Assembly: GCF_003751945.1 (NCBI RefSeq)
Contig: NZ_RJKL01000001.1
Coordinates: 1,426,001-1,490,000, forward strand
Direction: 5' to 3'
Origin: Couchioplanes caeruleus
Lineage (GTDB): Bacteria > Actinomycetota > Actinomycetes > Mycobacteriales > Micromonosporaceae
DNA length: 64,000 nt
In this document: piece by piece, positions 34,662 through 42,299 of the stretch
Layout: each line of letters opens with the position of its first letter
Numbering within the stretch: position 1 is the first letter of the stretch
Notes under the pieces: model-generated
Seen by the model: the letters and a program-made list of their open reading frames with translations, nothing else
What the model was told of the DNA's origin: nothing
Databases searched by the model: none
Made by a program: the position numbers and the translations under genes

Positions 34662-35795
34662 TCAAAGGAGGGAGGCCTCCGTTGGGGGCCAGCGGTTGGT
34701 GCCGAGCGCCGCGGTGCATTCGTCGACCATCTCGATGGTGCCGTTCTGGCCCATGAGGCCGATCCGGATGGCATCACGCACCGGGTCCAGGCCACCGGCG
34801 ATCGCGATCCCGGCCTCGCGCAGCACGTGGAGTCGGACATCGGCCGGCCGGCCGCAACGGGCGACCACCACCAGGGCGGCGCGGTCCGCGGGCGCCCCGA
34901 CGAGGGTGAATCCGCGCTCGGTGAGGCGTTCACGGCAGTGCTCGGCGACCCGCGCCCGTTCCTGGCGCCACTCCCCCAGGCCGCGGTCCACCATCGTGCT
35001 CAGGCTCGCGATGAGCGCGAACACCAGGTTCGTCGGCATCGTGACCGGGTGCGGCTCCCAGTCGAAGCTCTCCTCGCGCTCACGGTCCCACCGTGTCAGG
35101 TCCAGATACCACGGGCGCGGATGATCGTCCAGGGTCCGGGCATGACCGTGCTCGCTCAGCGCGACGATGCCCAGGCCCGGTGGACAGCCCAGCCCCTTCT
35201 GCGTACTGGCCGCGACCGCGTCGACTCCCCAGCCCTGCACGTCGAGTTCTTCGCCGGCGATGCTGGACACGGCGTCGACGACGACGGCGGCCCCGGCCTG
35301 GCGGGCCACCTCGGCGATGTCCGCCACCGGGTGCCGGATGCCCGTCGACGTCTCCACGTGCACCAGGATGACCCCGTCGGCACCGGGGAGCAGATCGGCG
35401 ACGTGACGCGGGTCGACCGCCCGGTCCGGCTCGACGGCCAGGTCGCGGACCTTGAGCCCGTGTGCCCGGGCGACCTCGATCAGACGCCGGCCGAAGTAGC
35501 CGGTGCGTGGGATCACCACGAGCTGACCGGGCCGGAACGTGTTGACCACCGCGGCCTCGATGGCCAGGCTCCCGCTGCCGGGAAGCAGGTAGACCCAGGG
35601 CGCCCCCAGCACCTGCCGCAGCAGCGTCAGCGCCTCCTCGTGCGTACGGGCCCACGACGGCCCGTAGTGCGCGGTCACCGGACGCTGAAACGCCGCCAGG
35701 ACATCGGGCCGCGACTGACACGGCCCCGGAATCATCAGGCGCGGAGTGGCGATGCCGGCCGGCGGCGGCCGGCGGATCGTGTGCGGCGCCGTCAT
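34662..35795 (-). CDS. Class V aminotransferase (alanine-glyoxylate type)
   Basis: 377 residues. ATG 35795 overlaps the MFS stop by 4 bp and has GGGAGGT upstream. PLP enzyme of fold type I: GSGSLAIEAAV (about 74-84), ETSTGIRHPVADIAEVA and VDAVSSIAGEEL with the cofactor Asp, and STQKGLGCPPGLG around residues 199-211 with the Schiff-base Lys. It resembles serine/alanine-glyoxylate and phosphonate aminotransferases. As the last gene of the operon divergent from the NRPS it may form or remove an amino group in a pathway intermediate; the substrate is not predictable. Confidence 0.88.
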   Translation of the reverse strand: MTAPHTIRRPPPAGIATPRLMIPGPCQSRPDVLAAFQRPVTAHYGPSWARTHEEALTLLRQVLGAPWVYLLPGSGSLAIEAAVVNTFRPGQLVVIPRTGYFGRRLIEVARAHGLKVRDLAVEPDRAVDPRHVADLLPGADGVILVHVETSTGIRHPVADIAEVARQAGAAVVVDAVSSIAGEELDVQGWGVDAVAASTQKGLGCPPGLGIVALSEHGHARTLDDHPRPWYLDLTRWDREREESFDWEPHPVTMPTNLVFALIASLSTMVDRGLGEWRQERARVAEHCRERLTERGFTLVGAPADRAALVVVARCGRPADVRLHVLREAGIAIAGGLDPVRDAIRIGLMGQNGTIEMVDECTAALGTNRWPPTEASLL

Positions 35796-37027
35796 CGGCT
35801 GACCTCCCACCGGCTCACCGCCAGGATGCGTGTGCTCCGGATGATCAGGAAGATCAGGACGGCGCTCAGTGCCGAGCCCACGCCGAGGATGGGAAAGGCC
35901 GCCGAGCCGGACACCTGGAACAGCAGGACGCCGATTCCCGGCCCGATCATGAACCCGACGTCGGACAGCATGCCGAAGACGCCCCAGGCCCGGCCGGTAC
36001 CACCGCAGTGCTGCTGGATGCCGTCGCGAGCCACCAGATAGACGAAGGCCTGAGCGGCCATGAAGGCGGCCATGCCGGGCACCGCGACGACCGTACGGTC
36101 GACGCCGCCCAAGGCGACGCACGCCGCCGCCAGCAGCACAAGCCCGGCGGCCGCGGCTCCGGGCCGGCGCAGGCGGCCCGGCAACCGCGCGATGAGGGGG
36201 CTCAGACCCGCGAACACCGCCATGCCGAACGCGAGCACCCACGCCGACCGGCCCACCGAATCGGCGACCGCGCGATCCATATACAGCGGTATCAGGGGTT
36301 CCATCGCCGCCCACACCAGGTTGGCGCACAGGTCGATGGCGCCGAAGAAGACGGCGGCACGCAGAACCCGCGAGGACCAGGCCGGCTCGGGCGCGAGTTC
36401 GTCCGCCGCGGCGGCTGCGCCCACGGACGCATCCCGGGTGCGGCCGGGCAGAGCCCACCACGCCACCAGCGCGGTCAGCAGCGTCGCCCCGGCGGCCGTG
36501 GACAGGATCACCGGATAGCCGGCGTACGAATGCACCAGCCCGATGATCAACGGGCCGGCGCCGAAGCTCAGGACCGCGGCCACGCCCAACCTCGCATAAC
36601 CGCGGGAGGAGTCCTTTCCGTACCGGGCCGAGATCGTGGCGACCGCGCCGTAGATCGCCGGGCTGACCAGGCCGTCGCCGGCACCCCAGACCAGCCGTCC
36701 GGCGAGCGCCGCGCCGCCGTCGCTCGCGGACGCGACCAGCACCATGCCGGCGGCCGCCACCACCAGGCCGGTCACCGCGGTGAGATTCTGTCCCCACCGG
36801 TCCGCCGCCCAGCCGCCGACCGGCTGGGCCAGAACCTTGGCGATCCCGAAGCCGGCGACGAAGATCAGCAGGCCGGTCCGGTCCAGGCTCAGGTCCTCGG
36901 CGAGTCGGGGCAGGAACGGCAGGACCGCCATGTAACCGATGTTGATACCGATCACCGTGGACAGTACGGTGGCCATCCGGGCGGTGTACCCCGACGACGA
37001 CGCCGGTTCAGAGCGCAGCAAGCTCAT
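35792..37027 (-). CDS. MFS transporter
   Basis: 411 residues with about twelve hydrophobic segments. The loop between TM2 and TM3 reads GGWAADRWG, a variant of the MFS motif GxxxDRxGR. ATG 37027 lies inside the end of the preceding acetyltransferase-like gene (20-bp overlap). Position in the biosynthetic operon suggests efflux of the product or self-protection (inference). Confidence 0.88.
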   Translation of the reverse strand: MSLLRSEPASSSGYTARMATVLSTVIGINIGYMAVLPFLPRLAEDLSLDRTGLLIFVAGFGIAKVLAQPVGGWAADRWGQNLTAVTGLVVAAAGMVLVASASDGGAALAGRLVWGAGDGLVSPAIYGAVATISARYGKDSSRGYARLGVAAVLSFGAGPLIIGLVHSYAGYPVILSTAAGATLLTALVAWWALPGRTRDASVGAAAAADELAPEPAWSSRVLRAAVFFGAIDLCANLVWAAMEPLIPLYMDRAVADSVGRSAWVLAFGMAVFAGLSPLIARLPGRLRRPGAAAAGLVLLAAACVALGGVDRTVVAVPGMAAFMAAQAFVYLVARDGIQQHCGGTGRAWGVFGMLSDVGFMIGPGIGVLLFQVSGSAAFPILGVGSALSAVLIFLIIRSTRILAVSRWEVSR

Positions 37028-38090
37028 CGCGCCGCAGACTTCTCGTGATGTAGCCGTGGATGCCTTCGCTCATTCGCCGCAGCGCCTCGCGCAGCGCCGG
37101 CCTCGGCGTGGTCGGATAGACGAGGGCCCACAGATCGGTTCCCAGGAAGCCGTGCCGCTCCTTGTACACGAAGTTGCCGCGTCCGGGGTCGACGATCTCG
37201 GCTCCGTGGGCAGCCGCGTACGTCATGGACTCGTACATGAGGAACGCGTACGTTTTCAGCTCCCGCAGGTGCAGGTAGTTGATCCCGCCGGTCCACATGC
37301 TGAACCGCCGCCGATGCAGGAAGCACAGGAACGCCGCCGCCATCCGTCCATCGTGCTCCGCGACCAGCAGCATGGCCCCGGGAGCGCCGGCCAGGTTCTC
37401 GAAGATGTCCTTGCCGTAGATGTTGATTCCGTGCTTCTCGGCGGCCGCCATGGCCAGATCGGTGAACTCGTCGAGCGCCGGCAGCATCTCCGCACCGGCC
37501 AGGACCCGCAGCCGGAGCCCGCCGTCCTTGGCCCGGCGCCACTGACGGACCAGCTCGCGCCGGACCCTGCCGCGCATGGCGGGCAGCGGAGAGTCCGCAC
37601 CGCCGATCGGCGCCGCGTACGCCCGGTCCACCAGGACCGCCGTGCCGCCCGGGCGGATCGCCGACCACGCGTCGACCTCGGCGGACGTCAGGTTGCCGAA
37701 GATCAGTGCCTCGGCCGCCCAGCGGGCGGTCTGCTCCCGCCCGAGGTCGACGCACGTGGCGATGTATTCGGGTGTGCTGCCGCCCGCCCCGCCGTACTCG
37801 CCGTAGAGGCTCGCCGAGTAGACGACCGGGCCGGACCAGATCGGGCCGATCCCCGCGTCGGACTCGTACGCGTCCCACAGGGGTGACCGGCTGACGAGGT
37901 AGTACGGCACCAGCTCGGCCACCGGCCCGCCCTCGAGCAGCAGGTGACGATGGTCCACGACGCGCTCGGTGCGGACACCCTCCCATCCACGACTCCAGCC
38001 GACCGTGGTCGAGAAGTGCCGGCCGTCCACCGCGCTCTCCGGCACCTCGGCGGCCGTGCGGAGCCAGCGGGCACTCACTGATGTGCGCAT
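37008..38090 (-). CDS. FemAB/GNAT-like acyltransferase
   Basis: 360 residues. ATG 38090 starts inside the end of the decarboxylase gene (16-bp overlap). RRELVRQWRRAKDGGLRLRVL (about 176-196), the acceptor region MLLVAEHDGRMAAAFLCFLHRRRFSMWTGG and VDPGRGNFVYKERHGFLGTDL match the acetyltransferase-6/FemAB superfamily, which acylates amino groups with acyl-CoA or aminoacyl-tRNA. It could N-acylate the amine made by the neighbouring decarboxylase (inference). No signal peptide or TM segment. Confidence 0.75.
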   Translation of the reverse strand: MRTSVSARWLRTAAEVPESAVDGRHFSTTVGWSRGWEGVRTERVVDHRHLLLEGGPVAELVPYYLVSRSPLWDAYESDAGIGPIWSGPVVYSASLYGEYGGAGGSTPEYIATCVDLGREQTARWAAEALIFGNLTSAEVDAWSAIRPGGTAVLVDRAYAAPIGGADSPLPAMRGRVRRELVRQWRRAKDGGLRLRVLAGAEMLPALDEFTDLAMAAAEKHGINIYGKDIFENLAGAPGAMLLVAEHDGRMAAAFLCFLHRRRFSMWTGGINYLHLRELKTYAFLMYESMTYAAAHGAEIVDPGRGNFVYKERHGFLGTDLWALVYPTTPRPALREALRRMSEGIHGYITRSLRRDELAAL

Positions 38091-39604
38091 TGGTCGTCCC
38101 AGACCTGCTCGGCGGACATGCGGAGCTGTGCCCACAGCGCCTCGATGTCCGACGGTTCCGTCCTGATATTGCCGATCGAGACCCGCAGAACGTACCCGTC
38201 ACGCAGTACCGCATGGGACAGGAACGCCGCTCCGGATGCGTTGACCGCGTCGAGGACGCCGGCGTTCAGACTCGCTATCCGCGACAGAGGCACCGGCGCG
38301 GGCTCGTACCGCCGGCGCAGGCCGCGCGGCACGTACCGCAGGCAGACCAGCGGGTAGGTCGAGTCCACCGGGACCTGCCAGTCCGGATCGGACCCGGCCG
38401 CGGACCGCAGCCACCGGGCCATGTCGATCGAACGTTGCAGACGGTTCGCCAGTCCCTGGACACCGAAGCTGCGAATGATCCACCACAGCTTGAGGGCGCG
38501 GAAGGAGCGGCCGAGCTGCGGCGAGTAGTTCATGTAGTCGACCACGCCATCGTCCGGAGAGGTCCTGAGGTATTCCGGGACGAGGCGGAAGACGTTGGGC
38601 AGCGCATCGCGGTGGCGGCAGTAGAGGGCGGTCACCTCCATCGGCGCGTAGAGCACCTTGTGCGGGTTGGCCACCACCGAATCCGCCCGGCTGAGGTCGG
38701 CGGCGGCCTCCGCGCCGCTGCCGGCCAGCCGCCAGAATCCGCCGTACGCCGCGTCGACGTGCAGCCAGAGGAAGTACTGCCGGCATACGTCGGCGATCGC
38801 ATCGATCTCGTCGTCGGCGGCGACCGCGGTCGTTCCGGCCGTGGCCACCACGGCGAACGGCTGGTGGCCGGCCGACAGGTCGGCCTGGACGGCCGCGGCG
38901 AGAGCCGCGCCCCGCATCGAATAGCCGTCGTCCGCGGGCACGCGGACCACGTTCTCCCGGCCGATGCCCAGGACGATCGCCGCCTTGTCGACCGAGCTGT
39001 GCGCCTGATCCGACGTGTAGAGGCGCAGCCGGCGTCCGTAGCCGGTCAGGCCCCGCTCGCGGACGTCGAGACCGACCACCGTCTCGCGAGCGGCGGTGAG
39101 CGCGTAGAGGGTCGCCAGCGAGGCGCCGTTGACCAGGACGCCGTCGTTGCCCGGGGCGATGCCCAGCATGCCGGCCATCCACCTCAGCACGGTCTTCTCC
39201 AGTGCCGACGCGGCCGGCGACGACTTCCAGAGCATCGCGTTGACGTTGAGCGCCGAGCTGACCGTGTCCGCCAGCACCCCGGGAAGGCTCCCGGTGTTGC
39301 TGAAGTACGCATGGAACCGTGGATGGTTCCAGTGGGTCAGGTACGGCACGATCAACGATTGGGTGTCCTTCAGGATGGCGGTGAAGTCCTCACCGACCTG
39401 CGGCACCTCGGTGTCAATCTTGGCGGACAGCGTCTTCGGGTCGACCGTGGGGCTGACCGGCAGGTCGCGGATGCCGGCGAAGTAGTCGCCGATGAAGGCC
39501 AGCACCGCCTCGCCGTTGCCGACGAACTCATCCGGCTCCCAGTCGCCGTATCCGGCGCTGAACGCGGTGCCGTCGCGGACGCCCGTCTCGTCCGGAGCGG
39601 TCAT
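38075..39604 (-). CDS. PLP-dependent group II amino acid decarboxylase
   Basis: 509 residues from ATG 39604, which has GGGGAGGG upstream and overlaps the SDR stop (ATGA). Group II decarboxylase features: HWNHPRFHAYFSNTGS (about 94-109), SPAASALEKTVLRWM, GVLVNGASLATLYAL, SDQAHSSVDKAA, WLHVDAAYGGFW with the PLP-binding Asp, and NPHKVLY with the Schiff-base Lys. In most family members Lys is followed by Trp (NPHKW); here it is Val. Closest functional groups are aromatic-L-amino-acid and 2,4-diaminobutyrate decarboxylases. It probably supplies an amine to the pathway. Confidence 0.9.
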   Translation of the reverse strand: MTAPDETGVRDGTAFSAGYGDWEPDEFVGNGEAVLAFIGDYFAGIRDLPVSPTVDPKTLSAKIDTEVPQVGEDFTAILKDTQSLIVPYLTHWNHPRFHAYFSNTGSLPGVLADTVSSALNVNAMLWKSSPAASALEKTVLRWMAGMLGIAPGNDGVLVNGASLATLYALTAARETVVGLDVRERGLTGYGRRLRLYTSDQAHSSVDKAAIVLGIGRENVVRVPADDGYSMRGAALAAAVQADLSAGHQPFAVVATAGTTAVAADDEIDAIADVCRQYFLWLHVDAAYGGFWRLAGSGAEAAADLSRADSVVANPHKVLYAPMEVTALYCRHRDALPNVFRLVPEYLRTSPDDGVVDYMNYSPQLGRSFRALKLWWIIRSFGVQGLANRLQRSIDMARWLRSAAGSDPDWQVPVDSTYPLVCLRYVPRGLRRRYEPAPVPLSRIASLNAGVLDAVNASGAAFLSHAVLRDGYVLRVSIGNIRTEPSDIEALWAQLRMSAEQVWDDQCAHQ

Positions 39605-40395
39605 GACGCCCTCCCCTCGAACAGATCGGTGACCTCTCCGTCGTGATAGGTCGGCCGGTCCTCCCAGTCCCAGGCACCGGAGACGGCCAGATTGGCGCCG
39701 GAGACGTAGCCGGCCCGCTCGGAAACCAGGAACTCCACCGCGTCGGCGACCTCCGACGGCCGCCCGAGCCGGCCGGAGGGAACCCGCTTGCGCATCCACC
39801 GCTCCTGTTCCGGTGGCAGGAAGCCGTTGTCGATCAGACCCGGCGAGACGCAGTTGACCGTGATGCCCCGCGCGGCCTCCTCGACGGCGAGCGACCTGGT
39901 GAGGATGACGACGCCGGTCTTGGCGATCGCGTACGGGGCCAGGTTCGGCGCCCCCCGTACCTGGTAGACCGGGCTGAGCCCGATGTTGACGATGCGGCCG
40001 AAACCACGCCGGCGCATCCCCGGCAGCACCGCCTTGCAGGCGTGGAACGCCGATCCGAGGTTGCTGTCGAGCACGTCGTGCCAGTGCTGGTCGGAGGTGG
40101 CGGCCACCGCACTCAGGCTGAATTCGCCAACGTTGTTGACCAGCACGTCGATGTGCCCGTACGCGCCTTCGATCTGCCGCGCGAGCGCGCTGATGCCCGC
40201 GGGGCTGCGCACATCGGCCTGGTGGGCCGACGCGGCGCCGCCGTCCCTGGCGATCGCCTCGACCAGTTCGGCCGCCGATGCCTGATCGCTGCGGTAGTTC
40301 ACCGCGACGGTCATCCCGGCCTCGGCCAGCTTGCGGGAGATCGCCCGGCCGATGCCCCGGCTACCGCCGGTCACCAGCGCTACGAGGTCACCCAT
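39601..40395 (-). CDS. Short-chain dehydrogenase/reductase
   Basis: 264 residues. Cofactor motif TGGSRGIGRAI (about 9-19), NNVG in place of NNAG, and a catalytic region YAIAK (about 155-159) with Tyr and Lys present. The expected Ser position falls in NIGLSPVYQ. It resembles FabG-like 3-oxoacyl reductases used in secondary metabolism. Its start lies inside the end of the small monooxygenase-like gene (8-bp overlap). The C-terminus has an extra tail (WDWEDRPTYHDGEVTDLFEG) beyond a typical FabG. Confidence 0.88.
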   Translation of the reverse strand: MGDLVALVTGGSRGIGRAISRKLAEAGMTVAVNYRSDQASAAELVEAIARDGGAASAHQADVRSPAGISALARQIEGAYGHIDVLVNNVGEFSLSAVAATSDQHWHDVLDSNLGSAFHACKAVLPGMRRRGFGRIVNIGLSPVYQVRGAPNLAPYAIAKTGVVILTRSLAVEEAARGITVNCVSPGLIDNGFLPPEQERWMRKRVPSGRLGRPSEVADAVEFLVSERAGYVSGANLAVSGAWDWEDRPTYHDGEVTDLFEGRAS

Positions 40396-40750
40396 GCGTG
40401 CCCCGCTCCGGCTCGTGGTGGTGGTCGTGATCGTCGTCGTGGTCGACGTCGACCGGCAGCTCGGTGTAGTAGGTGATGTCGCGCGGCGCGGTGCAGTACT
40501 TCGCGTGGAAATCGGCCAGCAGGTCCTGCTCGGACGCGGCCAGCGACTGGTGATCCGGCACGCTGCGCCACGCGTACATCATCAGCACGGTGCCGGGATC
40601 CGCCTGGCTCTGGAAGAACGAGGCGTGGCCCGACCAGGCCGGGTCCTCGTGCGCCTGCGGTCCGACCAGGTCGTCCATCTCCTGCATGAGCTCCAGCGCG
40701 CGATCGGCGTATTCGGCCTTGAGATGCCACGTCTCACAAACGGTTACCAT
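40388..40750 (-). CDS. Antibiotic biosynthesis monooxygenase-like protein with His/Asp tail
   Basis: 120 residues. ATG 40750 has GGGAGTGG upstream. The body (MVTVCETWHLKAEYADRALELMQ, HASFFQSQADPGTVLMMYAWRS, LLADFHAKY) fits the ferredoxin-like dimeric ABM fold, cofactor-free monooxygenases or heme-degrading relatives. Unusually it ends in an acidic, His-rich tail (DVDHDDDHDHHHEPERG), which could bind a divalent metal. It overlaps the SDR start by 8 bp. Confidence 0.7.
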   Translation of the reverse strand: MVTVCETWHLKAEYADRALELMQEMDDLVGPQAHEDPAWSGHASFFQSQADPGTVLMMYAWRSVPDHQSLAASEQDLLADFHAKYCTAPRDITYYTELPVDVDHDDDHDHHHEPERGTHG

Positions 40751-40779
40751 TGTGCCACTCCCGAGCATTCGATTGATGA

Positions 40780-41319
40780 TCAAATGGGATTGTCAGCGAA
40801 ATGCTGATTCAGCAGCGAGGTTCCTTCGGGCACGAATTTCGAACAGACCAGGACGTGATCCCGACGATTCCTGGACTGCGCGGACATCAGCCGGCGCCAG
40901 GCCGACAGCAGGGTTTCCGGCAATGCGAAATCCTTGCGGGCCTGCTTGAATTCCGCCTTCAGCGACCGCAACAGCAGCAGCGTCACCTGGTGGTCCTGGT
41001 TGAGCTGACCGGAGAAGCCGGGGCTCAGCATCGGCGGGCTCATCGACGGCCGGATGACCCCCGTGTAGCTCTCCGGCCGGAAGCCGGCGGCGTATTTCAT
41101 CGCCGCGGTGGCGGCGTCATAGAGCACCGCCAAGTCGGCGATCTCGGTCTCCAGCTCGCCCCACTCCGCCGCGCGGAGGGTGGCCTGAGCGCGTTGCATT
41201 CCGCTGTTCATCGTGATCAGGTACAGGTGGAACAGGTGGTGGCCGAGCTTCCAGCGGCGGATCGCGCGTTCGGTCTCCGGGTCCAGCTCAGCAGCCTTCA
41301 CGGGCCGCCACCAGCTCAT
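40780..41319 (-). CDS. Unrecognised helical protein of the NRPS-divergent operon
   Basis: 179 residues from ATG 41319 (MSWWRPVKAAEL), overlapping the upstream small gene by 32 bp. No signal peptide or TM segment. It is rich in predicted helix, with a cluster of potential metal or heme ligands: KLGHHLFHLYLITMNSGM (about 24-41) and LNQDHQVTLLLLRSLKAEF (about 107-125). The C-terminal part is SQSRNRRDHVLVCSKF-like. I do not recognise a family. Being second in the operon, it is probably a pathway enzyme or scaffold rather than housekeeping. Confidence 0.65.
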   Translation of the reverse strand: MSWWRPVKAAELDPETERAIRRWKLGHHLFHLYLITMNSGMQRAQATLRAAEWGELETEIADLAVLYDAATAAMKYAAGFRPESYTGVIRPSMSPPMLSPGFSGQLNQDHQVTLLLLRSLKAEFKQARKDFALPETLLSAWRRLMSAQSRNRRDHVLVCSKFVPEGTSLLNQHFADNPI

Positions 41320-41668
41320 GTCGGCCGTCCCGCATCCGCGCGGGTCCGGCATCCGGCTCGGCACTGATGTCGATCCACTGCTGGAGGGCCTCATTGCCCA
41401 TCAACAGCAGTCCATGCAGGAGGCTCTGGCGCTCCTCCGCCGTCAATCCGACGTCCGCCAGGTCGGCCAGGACCTTGCGCTGCACCTCGAGACAGGTCCT
41501 CGACCACTCCCGCAGCCCTATCCGATCGCGCTGGAGTCGGAAATAGCGGTCGTACTCCATGCTCGTGGACTGCCCGGTGACCTGATCGGGAACCCTGGAA
41601 CTCGACGGGACGGCAATCGGCGCTACCAGCTCGAAGTCGGGACAGGAAATATCCTCGTGTGCGGCCAT
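41288..41668 (-). CDS. Unrecognised small protein, first gene of NRPS-divergent operon
   Basis: 126 residues. ATG 41668 has GGGGGAA upstream. The N-terminus is irregular (MAAHEDISCPDFELVAPIAV). The C-terminal two thirds are helical and charged (YDRYFRLQRDRIGLREWSRTCLEVQRKVL). It overlaps the next unknown gene by 32 bp, suggesting the two proteins work together. No recognised family, no signal peptide. Confidence 0.65.
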   Translation of the reverse strand: MAAHEDISCPDFELVAPIAVPSSSRVPDQVTGQSTSMEYDRYFRLQRDRIGLREWSRTCLEVQRKVLADLADVGLTAEERQSLLHGLLLMGNEALQQWIDISAEPDAGPARMRDGRHELVAAREGC

Positions 41669-42299
41669 CGTTCCCCCGTGGTGTACTAAGTGCACTCGAA
41701 CGATCATTCGCCTCGGCAGAGTTTAGGCGTCCCTCTTCGAGGACTGCTGTCACAAGCCCGACTACGCGATGGCCATAATCGGCGCCCGCCAATATGTGGG
41801 ACGGATTTACCGGACTGAATGGGACACGGCCGCCACGGTCGAGGCAATTTCGGTCCATCCCGGCTTGCCGCCGGTCGCTGTCAGCGGGAGGGCAGGCCGG
41901 CAGACCGGACGGCAGCACCGGCGGCATGATGGTGCACCCGTCCGCGGCGCCTTCGTCGTACCCCTCCCCGCTGATCCGCTCCACAGCTCGACGGCCCGGC
42001 CGCGGACATCCCGCGCCGCCCCGCCTCCCGTGGCCGACCGGGCAGGCTCTGTTGTGGAGCAACCGACGACGCTACGGGAAGCCACTTCGACTAGCCACCT
42101 CGAGCGGCTGTTGGATCTGTCACCGGAGTCGATGAATGGCGGGGGTTCCCACCACCGCCGCGACGCACCTAAGGTCGTCAATGTTGCAGACACCCGATCG
42201 GTGTCCGCATTGCACCATGCTCCCCGGGCGACGGACGATTGCGGCGTTTCCCGCGGGTCACCGCACTGATGCTGGCCGGCTCACCATCCTGAGGATGTC
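41669..42299. promoter_or_regulatory. 631-bp divergent promoter region of the biosynthetic locus
   Basis: This is the only long gene-free stretch in the locus, between the minus-strand operon and the NRPS operon. Open frames inside it (about 41769-42269 plus, 41807-42193 minus) have no ribosome binding site and look compositional. It must hold both promoters. One inverted repeat is listed separately. I find no confident -10/-35 assignment. Confidence 0.5.
42189..42205. promoter_or_regulatory. Candidate operator upstream of the NRPS
   Basis: GACACC-CGATC-GGTGTC is a perfect 6-bp inverted repeat with a 5-nt centre, 95 bp upstream of the NRPS start. The flanks TTGCA and TTGCA repeat in the same direction on either side. 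No regulator gene sits in this operon, so the binding protein would be encoded elsewhere, perhaps the SARP at 31434. Confidence 0.3.

Noticed and set aside
41769..42269. Open frames in the divergent promoter region (plus 41769-42269, minus 41807-42193)
   Set aside because: No ribosome binding site, no recognisable motif, and the two compete for the same DNA.
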